A stretch of DNA of 64,000 nucleotides, from positions 1 to 64,000 of the forward strand of contig JAUIDD010000011.1 of the NCBI GenBank assembly GCA_030429175.1. Reading direction: 5' to 3'. Positions 53,842 to 62,917 of this stretch are shown one piece after another. The notes under the pieces are model-generated. The model searched no databases, was not told where the DNA came from, and saw nothing but the letters and a program-made list of their open reading frames with translations. This DNA is from Gammaproteobacteria bacterium. GTDB taxonomy: Bacteria > Pseudomonadota > Gammaproteobacteria > Coxiellales > Coxiellaceae. The position numbers and the translations under genes are program-made. Within the stretch, counting starts at the first letter, position 1. Every line of letters begins with the position of its first letter.

Positions 53842-56307
53842 ATGATTGATAAAACTTACGAACCGAGTGAAGTGGAAGCTTGCGCCCAGAAATACTGGGA
53901 AGATAATCATCGCTTCGAAGTTAAAGAAGATTTAAACCAAGAAAAATATTACTGCCTTACCATGCTGCCTTATCCCAGTGGTGATTTGCATATGGGCCAT
54001 GTGCGAAACTATTCCCTCGGCGATATTGTTGCTCGCTACCAACGTCAAAAAGGCTTAAACGTATTACAGCCTATGGGCTGGGATGCATTTGGCTTACCCG
54101 CTGAGAATGCAGCGATCGAACGCAAGCTACCACCTGCTGAATGGACCCATAAAAACATTAAAAAAATGCGCAAGCAATTTCAGCAACTCGGCTTTGCTTT
54201 TGATTGGAAACGTGAGATTGCAACTTGCGAACCTGATTATTACCGCTGGGAACAATGGCTATTCTTACGCCTATACGAAAAAGGCCTCGTTTATAAAAAA
54301 AATGCCGTGGTCAACTGGGACCCTGTCGATAAAACCGTACTCGCTAATGAACAAGTCGTTGATGGCAAGGGTTGGCGCTCAGGCGCTACCGTTGAAAAGC
54401 GTGAAATTCCACAGTGGTTTTTTAAGATTACCGATTATGCCGATGTGCTGATCGATGACTTAGACACACTTAAGGGCTGGCCTGACCAAGTAAAACGTAT
54501 GCAACGTAACTGGATTGGTCGCTCCGAAGGCGCCGACATCACCTTTAAAGTCAGCAAAGAAAAACTGAAAATTAATGTCTTCACCACACGCCCCGACACA
54601 CTCATGGGTGCCACTTATCTGGCCATTGCACCCGAGCATCCAGTTGCTAAACTCGCTGCACAAAATAACAAAGAAATTATAAAATTTATCAAAGACTGTC
54701 AATCAGGCTCTGTTGCCGAAGCCGATCTCGCCACTCAAGAAAAACGTGCAATCAACACTGGCTTCAGCGCCCTTCATCCGATCACTAAAGAAAAATTACC
54801 TATTTGGATCGCCAATTTCGTCTTAATGGAATATGGCACAGGTGCAGTGATGTCGGTACCTGCACACGATGAGCGTGACTTTGAAGTCGCACAAAAATAT
54901 GATTTACCAATCGTACCGGTGATTCAGCCACCTAAAAATATTTCCCACGATTTTAGCATTGCGGCTTACACAGGTGATGGTAAGTTAATTCATTCGAACG
55001 TGTTTGATGGACTCAGTAACAATGATGCTAAAACACAAATTATTGATTACTTGGCTTCTAAAAAATGTGGTAAACGTAGCATTAGCTATCGCCTGCGTGA
55101 CTGGGGTATTTCACGTCAACGTTATTGGGGCACACCAATTCCAATGATTCACTGTAAACACTGTGGTGTGGTGCCCATTCCTGAGGCTGATCTACCAGTA
55201 ATTTTACCAACAGACCTGATTCCAGATGGTCATGGCTCACCACTCGAAAACTGCCCTGAATTTTATAAAGTAGACTGCCCTAAGTGCGGTAAAGCTGCCC
55301 GTCGCGAAACTGATACCATGGATACATTTGTTGAATCGTCTTGGTACTATGCACGCTATTGTAGCTACGACCAAGAGCATGGCATGTTAGATGAGCGTGC
55401 AAAATATTGGACGCCCGTCGATCAATATATCGGTGGTGTCGAACACGCTGTGTTACATCTACTTTATGCACGCTTTATGCATAAAGTATTACGCGACGAA
55501 GGTTTATTGATTAGCCCAGAACCATTTACTCGCTTGTTAACCCAGGGCATGGTACTTAAAGACGGCTCTAAAATGTCAAAATCAAAAGGCAATATCGTAC
55601 CACCCACTCCCCTCATTAAAAAATATGGTGCTGATACAGTACGCTTATTTATTACTTTTGCAGCCCCACCTGAGCAATCTCTTGAATGGTCCGACCAAGG
55701 CGTTGAAGGTGCACATCGTTTTTTAAAGAAATTATGGAGCTTTTGTGAGACACACAGTAGCTGGCTAACCACCTTTGATACGAGCGATAATAATAACTAC
55801 CTAAACACCGAAGACGTAACCATTCAAAAAGCCTATAAAGAGATTCACAGCAGTCTACAACAAGCTTCGTTTGATATGGAACGACTCCAGTTTAATACTG
55901 TCGTCTCTGCAGCAATGAAAATGCTTAATACACTTAATGATATTGGTACTACAGATGCCACTCATCAAGCATTAATCTATGAAGGGTTAAACATTTTATT
56001 ACGCATGCTCGCACCGATTACCCCACATATCTGCCATAGCTTATGGAAAGGACTAAACTATGGTGAAGATATCTTGTGTGCTGGCTGGCCCAAGGTAAAC
56101 ACTAAAGCATTGCAAACAAGCCAAATTGAAATGATTATTCAAGTCAATGGCAAACTACGTGCTAAAATTACCGTAGCCGCAGAAGCCTCAAAAGATGAAG
56201 TTGAACAAGTTGCCATTAATAATAAACTGGTACAAAAACATATTGCCAATAAGGACATCCGCAAGCTGATTGTCGTACCCAAAAAACTGGTTAATATCGT
56301 TGTTTAG
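53842..56307 (+). CDS. leuS: Leucyl-tRNA synthetase
   Basis: 821 residues from the ATG at 53842; an in-frame ATG at 53830 overlaps the upstream gene. Class Ia motifs: PYPSGDLHMGHVRNY (HIGH) and KDGSKMSKSKGN (KMSKS). The CP1 editing domain has FTTRPDTLMGATYLA and YGTGAVMSVPAHDERD. A zinc-like stretch HCKHCGVVPI and CPKCGKAARRETDTMDTF is present. It charges tRNA-Leu. It is followed 10 bases later by lptE, the usual gammaproteobacterial order. Confidence 0.97.
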   Translation: MIDKTYEPSEVEACAQKYWEDNHRFEVKEDLNQEKYYCLTMLPYPSGDLHMGHVRNYSLGDIVARYQRQKGLNVLQPMGWDAFGLPAENAAIERKLPPAEWTHKNIKKMRKQFQQLGFAFDWKREIATCEPDYYRWEQWLFLRLYEKGLVYKKNAVVNWDPVDKTVLANEQVVDGKGWRSGATVEKREIPQWFFKITDYADVLIDDLDTLKGWPDQVKRMQRNWIGRSEGADITFKVSKEKLKINVFTTRPDTLMGATYLAIAPEHPVAKLAAQNNKEIIKFIKDCQSGSVAEADLATQEKRAINTGFSALHPITKEKLPIWIANFVLMEYGTGAVMSVPAHDERDFEVAQKYDLPIVPVIQPPKNISHDFSIAAYTGDGKLIHSNVFDGLSNNDAKTQIIDYLASKKCGKRSISYRLRDWGISRQRYWGTPIPMIHCKHCGVVPIPEADLPVILPTDLIPDGHGSPLENCPEFYKVDCPKCGKAARRETDTMDTFVESSWYYARYCSYDQEHGMLDERAKYWTPVDQYIGGVEHAVLHLLYARFMHKVLRDEGLLISPEPFTRLLTQGMVLKDGSKMSKSKGNIVPPTPLIKKYGADTVRLFITFAAPPEQSLEWSDQGVEGAHRFLKKLWSFCETHSSWLTTFDTSDNNNYLNTEDVTIQKAYKEIHSSLQQASFDMERLQFNTVVSAAMKMLNTLNDIGTTDATHQALIYEGLNILLRMLAPITPHICHSLWKGLNYGEDILCAGWPKVNTKALQTSQIEMIIQVNGKLRAKITVAAEASKDEVEQVAINNKLVQKHIANKDIRKLIVVPKKLVNIVV

Positions 56308-56317
56308 AGGATTGCAT

Positions 56318-56854
56318 ATGCGCAAAGGCATTTTATTGCTAATAGTGATGCTATTGTTAAGTGGTTGTGGGTTTCATATACGTAACCATCAAGATTTACC
56401 CGCAACATTACAACACTTAAACATACAAGCAGAAAACCCAGATGAAATGGTTGTGGTACAGCTTAAAGCACTGCTCGAATCACTACCGATTCAACTCACC
56501 AAATCTGCGACTTACAGCTTGCAGTTGAGCAAATCAAAAAAGAGTCATAGCAAAGCGAACTTAAGCAATAGCACGCAAGCTTCCTACATCAGCTATTACC
56601 AAAGTATACATGTGGCATTAGTAAATAACAAAACTGGCAAAACAGTAATTGAGAAAACGTTTAGTGCCAACATTCAGCAAGTACTTAATCAAAATCAATT
56701 GATGACAGCAGGTACAAGTGCACTTGCCACACAAGATCTACCGCATAACTTAGTCACCGATATTTTTCTGTGGCTTTCAACTAACCAGGTGCGAGATGCG
56801 CTCACAAATACAAAACAAACAAAATATAAAAAGTACAAAAATAGCAAGCATTAA
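56318..56854 (+). CDS. lptE: LPS-assembly lipoprotein LptE
   Basis: 178 residues from the ATG at 56318, which has AGAGGA seven bases upstream and opens a lipoprotein signal. LLLSGCGFHIR gives the lipobox with the acylated Cys and the CGFHLR-like start typical of LptE. It plugs the LptD barrel in the outer membrane. Its 3' end overlaps holA by 59 bases. The position between leuS and holA is diagnostic. Confidence 0.92.
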   Translation: MRKGILLLIVMLLLSGCGFHIRNHQDLPATLQHLNIQAENPDEMVVVQLKALLESLPIQLTKSATYSLQLSKSKKSHSKANLSNSTQASYISYYQSIHVALVNNKTGKTVIEKTFSANIQQVLNQNQLMTAGTSALATQDLPHNLVTDIFLWLSTNQVRDALTNTKQTKYKKYKNSKH

Positions 56855-57827
56855 TATTATTAGTGGTGATTCAATACTGCTACTACAAGAAACACGTGAT
56901 GCGCTGATTGCTAAAGCGAAAGCAAACGGATTCGATACCCACCAACTGATTACAATTGAAAACGCACAAAGCTGGCAGACCGCGATTGCACATACGCTAA
57001 ATATGGGGTTATTTAGTGAGCGTCAAATTATCGATATTCGCAACCCAAATACGAAATTTGATAAGACCACTCAAACTTTATTACTAGATTATGCGGCTAA
57101 CCCAAGTGTAGACGCCTGTTTGATTATTTCTTGTGGCAAACTAACGAGCGCCCAAAAGAAAGCAAAATGGTTTAAACAATTAGAGACTACAGCTAGCATT
57201 CAAATTATTTGGCCGCTGCAAAAACGCGAACTAGCACAATGGATACAAAAACGCTTGCAGCAAAAAAAACTAAGCGCCACAACAGATGCCATTCATTTAC
57301 TAATCGAACTGACTGAAGGTAATCTATTAGCAGCTAACCAGGCGATCGAAAAACTTGCCCTACTACCTCTTGACACCAAACAACAACCCATCGATACTGA
57401 TGCACTGGTTAAAGTCATTCATGACAGCGCGCAGTTTAATGTTTTTGATTTGTCACAATATGTTTTAATCGGTGATAGCAAACGTGCGATACGTATTATT
57501 GAAGGTTTGCAAGCCGAAGGAGTTGAACCAACATTAGTGTTATGGGCATTAGCGCGAGATACACGTGAATTGTATACGTTGTTACATCAACATAAACAAG
57601 GCGCCTCACTACAGCAATTACTTGCTAAACAATGGGCATCACGCAAACCACTACTACAACGCGCACTGCAGCGCTCATCATTAGACACACTTGCAACATT
57701 ACTCAAACAGGCACATCAAGCTGACCTAACAATTAAAGGTGCTGCAGATGGAGACGCATGGACACAATTAATCAATATCGCCATCGGACTGGCAACTACA
57801 CAAGTTATTAAATCGGAGGCTATATGA
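56796..57827 (+). CDS. holA: DNA polymerase III delta subunit
   Basis: 343 residues as drawn; the clamp-loader delta subunit. IISGDSILLLQETRDALI matches the N-terminal nucleotide-fold entry of HolA (no functional P-loop in the family), FNVFDLSQYVLIGDSKRAIRIIEGL fits the middle, and PLLQRALQR the collar domain. The ATG at 56796 gives an unusual basic leader and a 59-base overlap with lptE, and no ribosome site is obvious, so the true start may lie a few codons later at a rarer codon. It ends in ATGA with nadD. Confidence 0.88.
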   Translation: MRSQIQNKQNIKSTKIASINIISGDSILLLQETRDALIAKAKANGFDTHQLITIENAQSWQTAIAHTLNMGLFSERQIIDIRNPNTKFDKTTQTLLLDYAANPSVDACLIISCGKLTSAQKKAKWFKQLETTASIQIIWPLQKRELAQWIQKRLQQKKLSATTDAIHLLIELTEGNLLAANQAIEKLALLPLDTKQQPIDTDALVKVIHDSAQFNVFDLSQYVLIGDSKRAIRIIEGLQAEGVEPTLVLWALARDTRELYTLLHQHKQGASLQQLLAKQWASRKPLLQRALQRSSLDTLATLLKQAHQADLTIKGAADGDAWTQLINIAIGLATTQVIKSEAI

Positions 57828-58399
57828 TAGGCATATTTGGTGGTACGTTTGATCCAATACACGATGGGCATCTTCTTATTGCCCACCAAGCACTTGAAAA
57901 TTTTGCTCTGGAAAAAATTATTTTTGTGCCATCGAACATACCACCGCATCGTGAGGAACCAATCGCAACACCCGAGCAACGTTATGAAATGGTTGCACTC
58001 GCTATCGAAAATGAACCAGAATTTAGCGCGAGCCGCATTGAAATCGATCGCCCCGAAACTTCATACATGGTCGATACCGTAAAAATTATCGCTAAACTTT
58101 ATCCCAACGAACAATTAATGCTGATCATTGGTGAAGATGCTTATGCCTATTTTACTGAGTGGTTACACTGGGAAGAAATACTTGAAATTGTTGAATTGAT
58201 CGTTTTTAATCGCGATGAACAAGATACCACAATCAGTGATGAACAGATTGATCAAGAGCGCGTCCACCCACTTGAAATACCACCTTGTAGCATTTCTGCA
58301 AGTGAAGTGCGCAAAAGTGTTGAACAACACTTTGATATTAGTGAGCTTGTACCACAAGCAGTAGCAGACTATATTGAGACCCATTCTTTATACTCTTAA
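57824..58399 (+). CDS. nadD: Nicotinate-nucleotide adenylyltransferase NadD
   Basis: 191 residues. GIFGGTFDPIHDGHLLIA carries the HxGH nucleotidyl-transfer motif, FVPSNIPPHRE is the nicotinate-site loop and CSISASEVRKS is the ISxTxxR motif. It makes deamido-NAD from nicotinate mononucleotide and ATP. GGAGG lies before the ATG, which shares ATGA with holA, so nadD is translated with holA. Confidence 0.96.
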   Translation: MIGIFGGTFDPIHDGHLLIAHQALENFALEKIIFVPSNIPPHREEPIATPEQRYEMVALAIENEPEFSASRIEIDRPETSYMVDTVKIIAKLYPNEQLMLIIGEDAYAYFTEWLHWEEILEIVELIVFNRDEQDTTISDEQIDQERVHPLEIPPCSISASEVRKSVEQHFDISELVPQAVADYIETHSLYS

Positions 58400-58427
58400 T
58401 GCGCACAAAATGAATTTTCATTATGAA

Positions 58428-58441
58428 TTGACTTAAGTCAA
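58428..58441. promoter_or_regulatory. Perfect 14-base palindrome downstream of nadD
   Basis: TTGACTTAAGTCAA is a perfect palindrome about 100 bases upstream of the gene at 58542. It includes a TTGACT -35-like sequence, but the -10 at the proper distance is poor. It could be an operator for that gene. Confidence 0.35.
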
Positions 58442-58541
58442 TGTTCACATGCTTATCTCTTAATCCACCCTACAGTTCTGATAATATATTGTCAGTGCTT
58501 TTGCACACTTAGGAACTAAGCATCACAAGAGGATTATCGAA

Positions 58542-59357
58542 ATGAGTAAAGGATTCTACAAAATTAATTTACTGACTGATCCAAACAGTGCACGTGCATT
58601 CAATGCCATCAAATATGAAGCAACATTACGTGATATACACCGCTCCATTGATCTCAATTTTAAATTCAATGGTAAAGCAACTAAACTACCTACATCTGAA
58701 CTCGCCAGTATTTCAGAAAACGAAAGGTACTTAGTATTTCTAAATTTTATGGCAAAAGAAGGTAATGGCATTATACCTTATGGTAAAACCTGGAATCGTT
58801 TTTTCTGTGGGCTATATCAATACGGCTTTCAGCAAGCCACACAACAAGTCATTACGAGTGTAGCAGACCCCGAGAAAGGTATTTTTTATGTCGGTGTAAA
58901 TCGCCACACCAAAAAATCAAAAGAAGACTATGCAGTATGCCTCAATGAAAACTTTGGTGAGAACCTAACACTCTTTGATACTAAAGTCACCCTTGACGTC
59001 AGACAAACTATCGATCCAAAAACGAGTGCAATCACATTAACTATCGTTGAGCATGTTGATGTTATTGACTTCAATAAAAAAGAAGTCTGTGCCAGTTTTG
59101 CCACAACTTCAGCTATCACCGGTAATACATTAAAATATTTTGGCACTACCATGGATATTAAAACCGATCTCGGAAAAAAACTATTTACCGATACCCGCTC
59201 TATTCTAGCCTTAATCAAAGCGTTTTTTGAAAAACTTATTTTCAAACAGAGCAAATCAGATAAGCATAGTTTGACTTTCTTCAAACCATCGAGGGCATGC
59301 AAAGCAGATTTACCGCCAAAGTCTCAGCCTGCCTCAAAAGTTATCGTTAGCGTCTGA
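58542..59357 (+). CDS. Hypothetical soluble protein
   Basis: 271 residues, unrecognised. Beta-rich central region (DTKVTLDVRQTID, AITLTIVEHVDVIDF) between helical N- and C-termini; the last 50 residues are basic with a hydrophobic IKAFFEKLIF helix. AGAGGA lies eight bases before the ATG. No signal peptide. It is monocistronic: a palindrome and a weak promoter region lie upstream and an intrinsic terminator follows. It may be one more effector-like gene. Confidence 0.72.
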   Translation: MSKGFYKINLLTDPNSARAFNAIKYEATLRDIHRSIDLNFKFNGKATKLPTSELASISENERYLVFLNFMAKEGNGIIPYGKTWNRFFCGLYQYGFQQATQQVITSVADPEKGIFYVGVNRHTKKSKEDYAVCLNENFGENLTLFDTKVTLDVRQTIDPKTSAITLTIVEHVDVIDFNKKEVCASFATTSAITGNTLKYFGTTMDIKTDLGKKLFTDTRSILALIKAFFEKLIFKQSKSDKHSLTFFKPSRACKADLPPKSQPASKVIVSV

Positions 59358-59375
59358 CCACAATGACTCGCTTTT

Positions 59376-59404
59376 AAAGCCTTCATATATTTGAGGGTTT
59401 TTTT
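59376..59404 (+). terminator. Rho-independent terminator after the 271-residue gene
   Basis: A stem of about 10 pairs, aaagccttca / tgagggtttt with a tatatt loop and two G-T pairs, followed by a T run (59398-59404). It lies 19 bases past the stop at 59357. Confidence 0.65.
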
Positions 59405-59460
59405 GTGCATCACGAAATCATATGCTAATACATATATTTTGAACCAAATAGCAGAAAAGA

Positions 59461-60873
59461 CTATGACAACACTTCATTTCGCGCATAGACATCATCAAAA
59501 CGCATAATATCATCTTCACCAAGGTAATCACCACTTTGCACTTCGATGATATTCAGCGGTTGATCGCTGGTATTTGACAAACGATGCTTGGTTTTTTTCT
59601 CGATATAAGTCGATTGATTTTCGCTTAATTGAAAACTACGCGTGCCATTAATCACATCGGCAATACCAGATACGACCACCCAGTGTTCGGCACGGTGCTG
59701 ATGCATTTGCAATGATAAACGCGCCCCCGATTTTACCATTAAATGTTTTACCTGGTAGTTATCGCCACAAGCTAATTGCTCAAAGTAGCCCCACGGGCGG
59801 TATACTTTTTTATGGGTATCAGCAACCGAATTATTCTGTGCTCTTAGTTGCGTCACGATATCTTTGACGGTTTGTGCATAATTTTTATCGGCAACCAAAA
59901 CAGCATCAGCAGTGGCGATCACAATAATATTCTCAAGACCTATTGTGGTGACCAGTTGTTTATCAGTGTTAATCATACAGTTTTTAGTATGTTTCGTCAC
60001 AACGGGGCCATTTAACACGTTATTATCATCATCACTTTGCGAAGATTCAGCCACTGCAGCCCAAGAGCCCAAGTCATTCCAATACTGTTCGAACGGGATC
60101 ATTACCGCACTTGCAGTTTGCTCCATCACAGCATAGTCAATTGATTCACTGCGTACTGCTGCAAATAACGCTTCAGGTATACGTAAAAAATCACTCTGCT
60201 GAGTAGACTGTTGATACGCCAACCGAACATTTTGGGCAATATCTCTAGCATAATGATCAAGCTCTGCTAAATAAATCCCAGCGGCAAAAACAAAAATACC
60301 GCTGTTCCAATAATAATTACCTGCAGCCAAATACGCTTTTGCTGTCGTTTCATCAGGTTTTTCAATAAAACGAAGAACAGCAAAAATATCTTGTGTAATC
60401 GGCGCACCCTGCTCGATATAACCATAACCTGTCTGTGCACTTGCAGGCTTAATCCCAAGTGTGACCAACTTACCCTGGCCAACAACAACCATAGATTTTT
60501 CTATGATCGAAGCAAAATAAGCATCATCTTTAATTAAGTGATCTGATGGCATCACCAACAGGGTTGCATCAAAGGTAAGTGTATGTGCTGCCAATGCAAT
60601 CGCAGCCGCCGTATTACGCGCACACGGCTCTAAAATATAGGTTGCATCACTAATACCAATTTCTCTCAGCTGATCTTGGCAAATAAAATAATAACTTTCA
60701 TTAGTGACAACAACAGGCGCTGCCATTTGACTAATCGCTTGCGCACGCAATACAGTTTGCTGAAACAAACTCCGCTCACCGATAATTTTACAAAATTGCT
60801 TGGGATAACTTTCGCGTGACAAAGGCCACAAACGCGTGCCGCTGCCACCAGCTAATATAACAGGTACAATCAC
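59461..60873 (-). CDS. manC: Mannose-1-phosphate guanylyltransferase / mannose-6-phosphate isomerase (ManC/AlgA type)
   Basis: 470 residues from the GTG at 60873, preceded by GGAGGT at the right distance; the ATG at 60885 lies on the ribosome site itself. The pyrophosphorylase signature is LAGGSGTRLWPLSRESYPKQF, with VMPSDHL and RFIEKPD later. The C-terminal cupin-type isomerase domain has RPWGYFEQL and LQMHQHRAEHWVVVSG. It makes GDP-mannose for envelope glycans. It follows nhaA in one minus-strand unit, an unusual pairing. Confidence 0.92.
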   Translation of the reverse strand: MIVPVILAGGSGTRLWPLSRESYPKQFCKIIGERSLFQQTVLRAQAISQMAAPVVVTNESYYFICQDQLREIGISDATYILEPCARNTAAAIALAAHTLTFDATLLVMPSDHLIKDDAYFASIIEKSMVVVGQGKLVTLGIKPASAQTGYGYIEQGAPITQDIFAVLRFIEKPDETTAKAYLAAGNYYWNSGIFVFAAGIYLAELDHYARDIAQNVRLAYQQSTQQSDFLRIPEALFAAVRSESIDYAVMEQTASAVMIPFEQYWNDLGSWAAVAESSQSDDDNNVLNGPVVTKHTKNCMINTDKQLVTTIGLENIIVIATADAVLVADKNYAQTVKDIVTQLRAQNNSVADTHKKVYRPWGYFEQLACGDNYQVKHLMVKSGARLSLQMHQHRAEHWVVVSGIADVINGTRSFQLSENQSTYIEKKTKHRLSNTSDQPLNIIEVQSGDYLGEDDIMRFDDVYARNEVLS

Positions 60874-60885
60874 AGTAACCTCCAT

Positions 60886-62052
60886 TTAATTTGAATCAGT
60901 GCGCTTCCAAAGCACAAAAACACCGAGCAAACACGATAATAACGAACCAAGTAACACACCTTGGCGCGAAATATTTTCATATGTGGTATTCGAAAAAGCG
61001 AGCGTAGCTAAAAATAAACTCATGGTAAAACCAATACCAGTGAGCGCTGATACACCAAATAGTTGGCGTAACCCCACACCTTGTGGCAACTGTGCACACT
61101 TCGTTTTAAGCATTAACCAACAACAGCCAAACACCCCACAAGATTTACCCAAGAATAGACCCAAAATAATACCCAGCGGCAGCGGTTTTAATAAATCAGC
61201 CCAGTGCAAGCCAGCAAACGGCACACCTCCATTAAATAACACAAACAAAGGTAAAACCAAAAAGATTACCCATGGATGTAATCGTCGCTCTAAACGTCGC
61301 AATGGTGCTTCTGTTTGGATCTCTTGTGATTGACGTAGTGGAATAATCAATCCCAACACCACTCCTGCAAGCGTCGCATGAATACCTGACTGCAACACGC
61401 ATACCCATACTACTAAACCCAGCAACATATACGGTGTGATACGCGTCACATTAAACAAATTTAGCAACACCATACCCAATAGTGCGACACAAGCAATCAC
61501 CGCTAAAAATAATGATAAAGAGTCTGAATATGAAACTGCGATAATAATAATCGCAACGATATCATCAACAATCGACAATGCGACTAAAATCACTTTTAGA
61601 CTATTGGGTACACGCTGACCAAGCAATGCCACAATACCCAACATAAAAGCAACATCGGTTGTGGTTGCAATCGGCCAACCATTGATCGTCGGCCCGCCAT
61701 GATTCAATAATACAAAAATAATAATCGGTGTAACAATGCCACCGAATGCACCCACCAATGGCAAGGTTAATTGTGCGATATTCGACAACTCTCCTTCGAG
61801 CATTTCACGCTTAACCTCAAGCGCCAACAACATAAAAAAAATGGCCATTAACCCTTCGTTAACCCATAAAATTGCTGGCTTTTCAATTTTAAGGTGACCG
61901 ATACCAATATGTATTGGTGTATCAATAAAGCTTTGGTAAAAATCATTTAGTGGGGAGTTTGCAATACACAATACCACAAACAAAGACAGCAGCAGTATCG
62001 CACCACCAATGGCCTCTGTTTGGATAAAGCGTTGGATAGCTCGTGAAATCAT
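60886..62052 (-). CDS. nhaA: Na+/H+ antiporter NhaA
   Basis: 388 residues, 12 helices. The transport-site motifs are present: ATTTDVAFMLGIVALLGQRVP and SIVDDIVAIIIIAVSY with the paired aspartates, plus GIGFTMSLFLATLAF. It exchanges sodium for protons at the inner membrane. The start is five bases after the oxygenase gene stop; no strong ribosome site, so it is probably coupled to it. Confidence 0.95.
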   Translation of the reverse strand: MISRAIQRFIQTEAIGGAILLLSLFVVLCIANSPLNDFYQSFIDTPIHIGIGHLKIEKPAILWVNEGLMAIFFMLLALEVKREMLEGELSNIAQLTLPLVGAFGGIVTPIIIFVLLNHGGPTINGWPIATTTDVAFMLGIVALLGQRVPNSLKVILVALSIVDDIVAIIIIAVSYSDSLSLFLAVIACVALLGMVLLNLFNVTRITPYMLLGLVVWVCVLQSGIHATLAGVVLGLIIPLRQSQEIQTEAPLRRLERRLHPWVIFLVLPLFVLFNGGVPFAGLHWADLLKPLPLGIILGLFLGKSCGVFGCCWLMLKTKCAQLPQGVGLRQLFGVSALTGIGFTMSLFLATLAFSNTTYENISRQGVLLGSLLSCLLGVFVLWKRTDSN

Positions 62053-62057
62053 CTGCG

Positions 62058-62732
62058 CTAACTAAGCTTTTTTACCGGCCAGTCAGTCTTAAACGTGACG
62101 TAATTAATCAGCAGTGAGCAGCGACGATCTGGGATTGATTTGCGCTCAAGGCCATGCCAAGAGTTTTCGCTCGGGGTAAAAATATAACCGCGGTTATGCG
62201 CAAACATAGCCGTCTTAACCACGTTTTTATCGGTATCGTAAAAATCTGTTCCCATATGCTCAGGCCCATCACCCAAGTACAACAACAACGTAAACTGCTT
62301 TTCAACAATATCTTTATGTGGATCTAGGAAAAAACCATCGAAATCATTAATATATTCGACACGTAAAAATAAATCTTTGGTATCCACTTTAAAACGATTG
62401 TTAACGATATCTAAAACTTTAGGATCTAATAACGCATCGATCAAATCATTAAAAAATGGATACTGCTCAACTTCTTTTTTACCGATGAACATACGCTCTG
62501 GCGGCGTACCATCCAGGCGCACTTGGCTGTCACTCGCACGAGTACCGTCAAACACAAAACCACTGGTCTTAGGAATACGAATCGCTAATATCTGATCAGT
62601 CAGCTCGTTTGGTAACATATTTTCCACATCCCAGTGCAAAAATGGATAATTACACTCAACTGCCGTTTCAAAGGCCTGAATGACATCACGAGTTACCTGT
62701 TCGCACAACGTTATTGTTTCAGCGGTCATCAT
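62058..62732 (-). CDS. 2-oxoglutarate/Fe(II)-dependent oxygenase-like protein
   Basis: 224 residues from the ATG at 62732, which has AAGGA six bases upstream (an ATG at 62750 is possible). The iron site is visible: HxD in LDPHKDIVEKQFTLLLYLGD, the distal His in ENSWHGLERK and the 2-oxoglutarate Arg in DRRCSLLINYV. It resembles prolyl-4-hydroxylase-type (P4Hc) enzymes. Substrate unknown. First gene of a unit with nhaA and manC. Confidence 0.82.
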   Translation of the reverse strand: MMTAETITLCEQVTRDVIQAFETAVECNYPFLHWDVENMLPNELTDQILAIRIPKTSGFVFDGTRASDSQVRLDGTPPERMFIGKKEVEQYPFFNDLIDALLDPKVLDIVNNRFKVDTKDLFLRVEYINDFDGFFLDPHKDIVEKQFTLLLYLGDGPEHMGTDFYDTDKNVVKTAMFAHNRGYIFTPSENSWHGLERKSIPDRRCSLLINYVTFKTDWPVKKLS

Positions 62733-62845
62733 TAAATTCCTTATAGTCAAAAAGATGCAGCCACTTTATAAGATATATAGCAGGCTTGCAACCAACAATA
62801 CGAAACGCGTATTATGCCAAATTATCAGCGGAGCCAACCCCCAAA

Positions 62846-62884
62846 TGAGAATCGTTTGCATTTAAGTTTGACTCCAGCTAATAT
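62846..62884 (+). promoter_or_regulatory. Candidate promoter with Fur-like site upstream of the NRAMP-like gene
   Basis: TGAGAATCGTTTGCA (62846-62860) matches about 10 of 14 arm positions of the 7-1-7 Fur motif. It overlaps TTTGCA (62855-62860), a possible -35, with TAATAT (62879-62884) after 18 bases as -10. The metal-transporter gene starts at 62918. Confidence 0.35.
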
Positions 62885-62917
62885 ACCCCTAACCTTAGCT
62901 AACAAAAGGTACATTTA

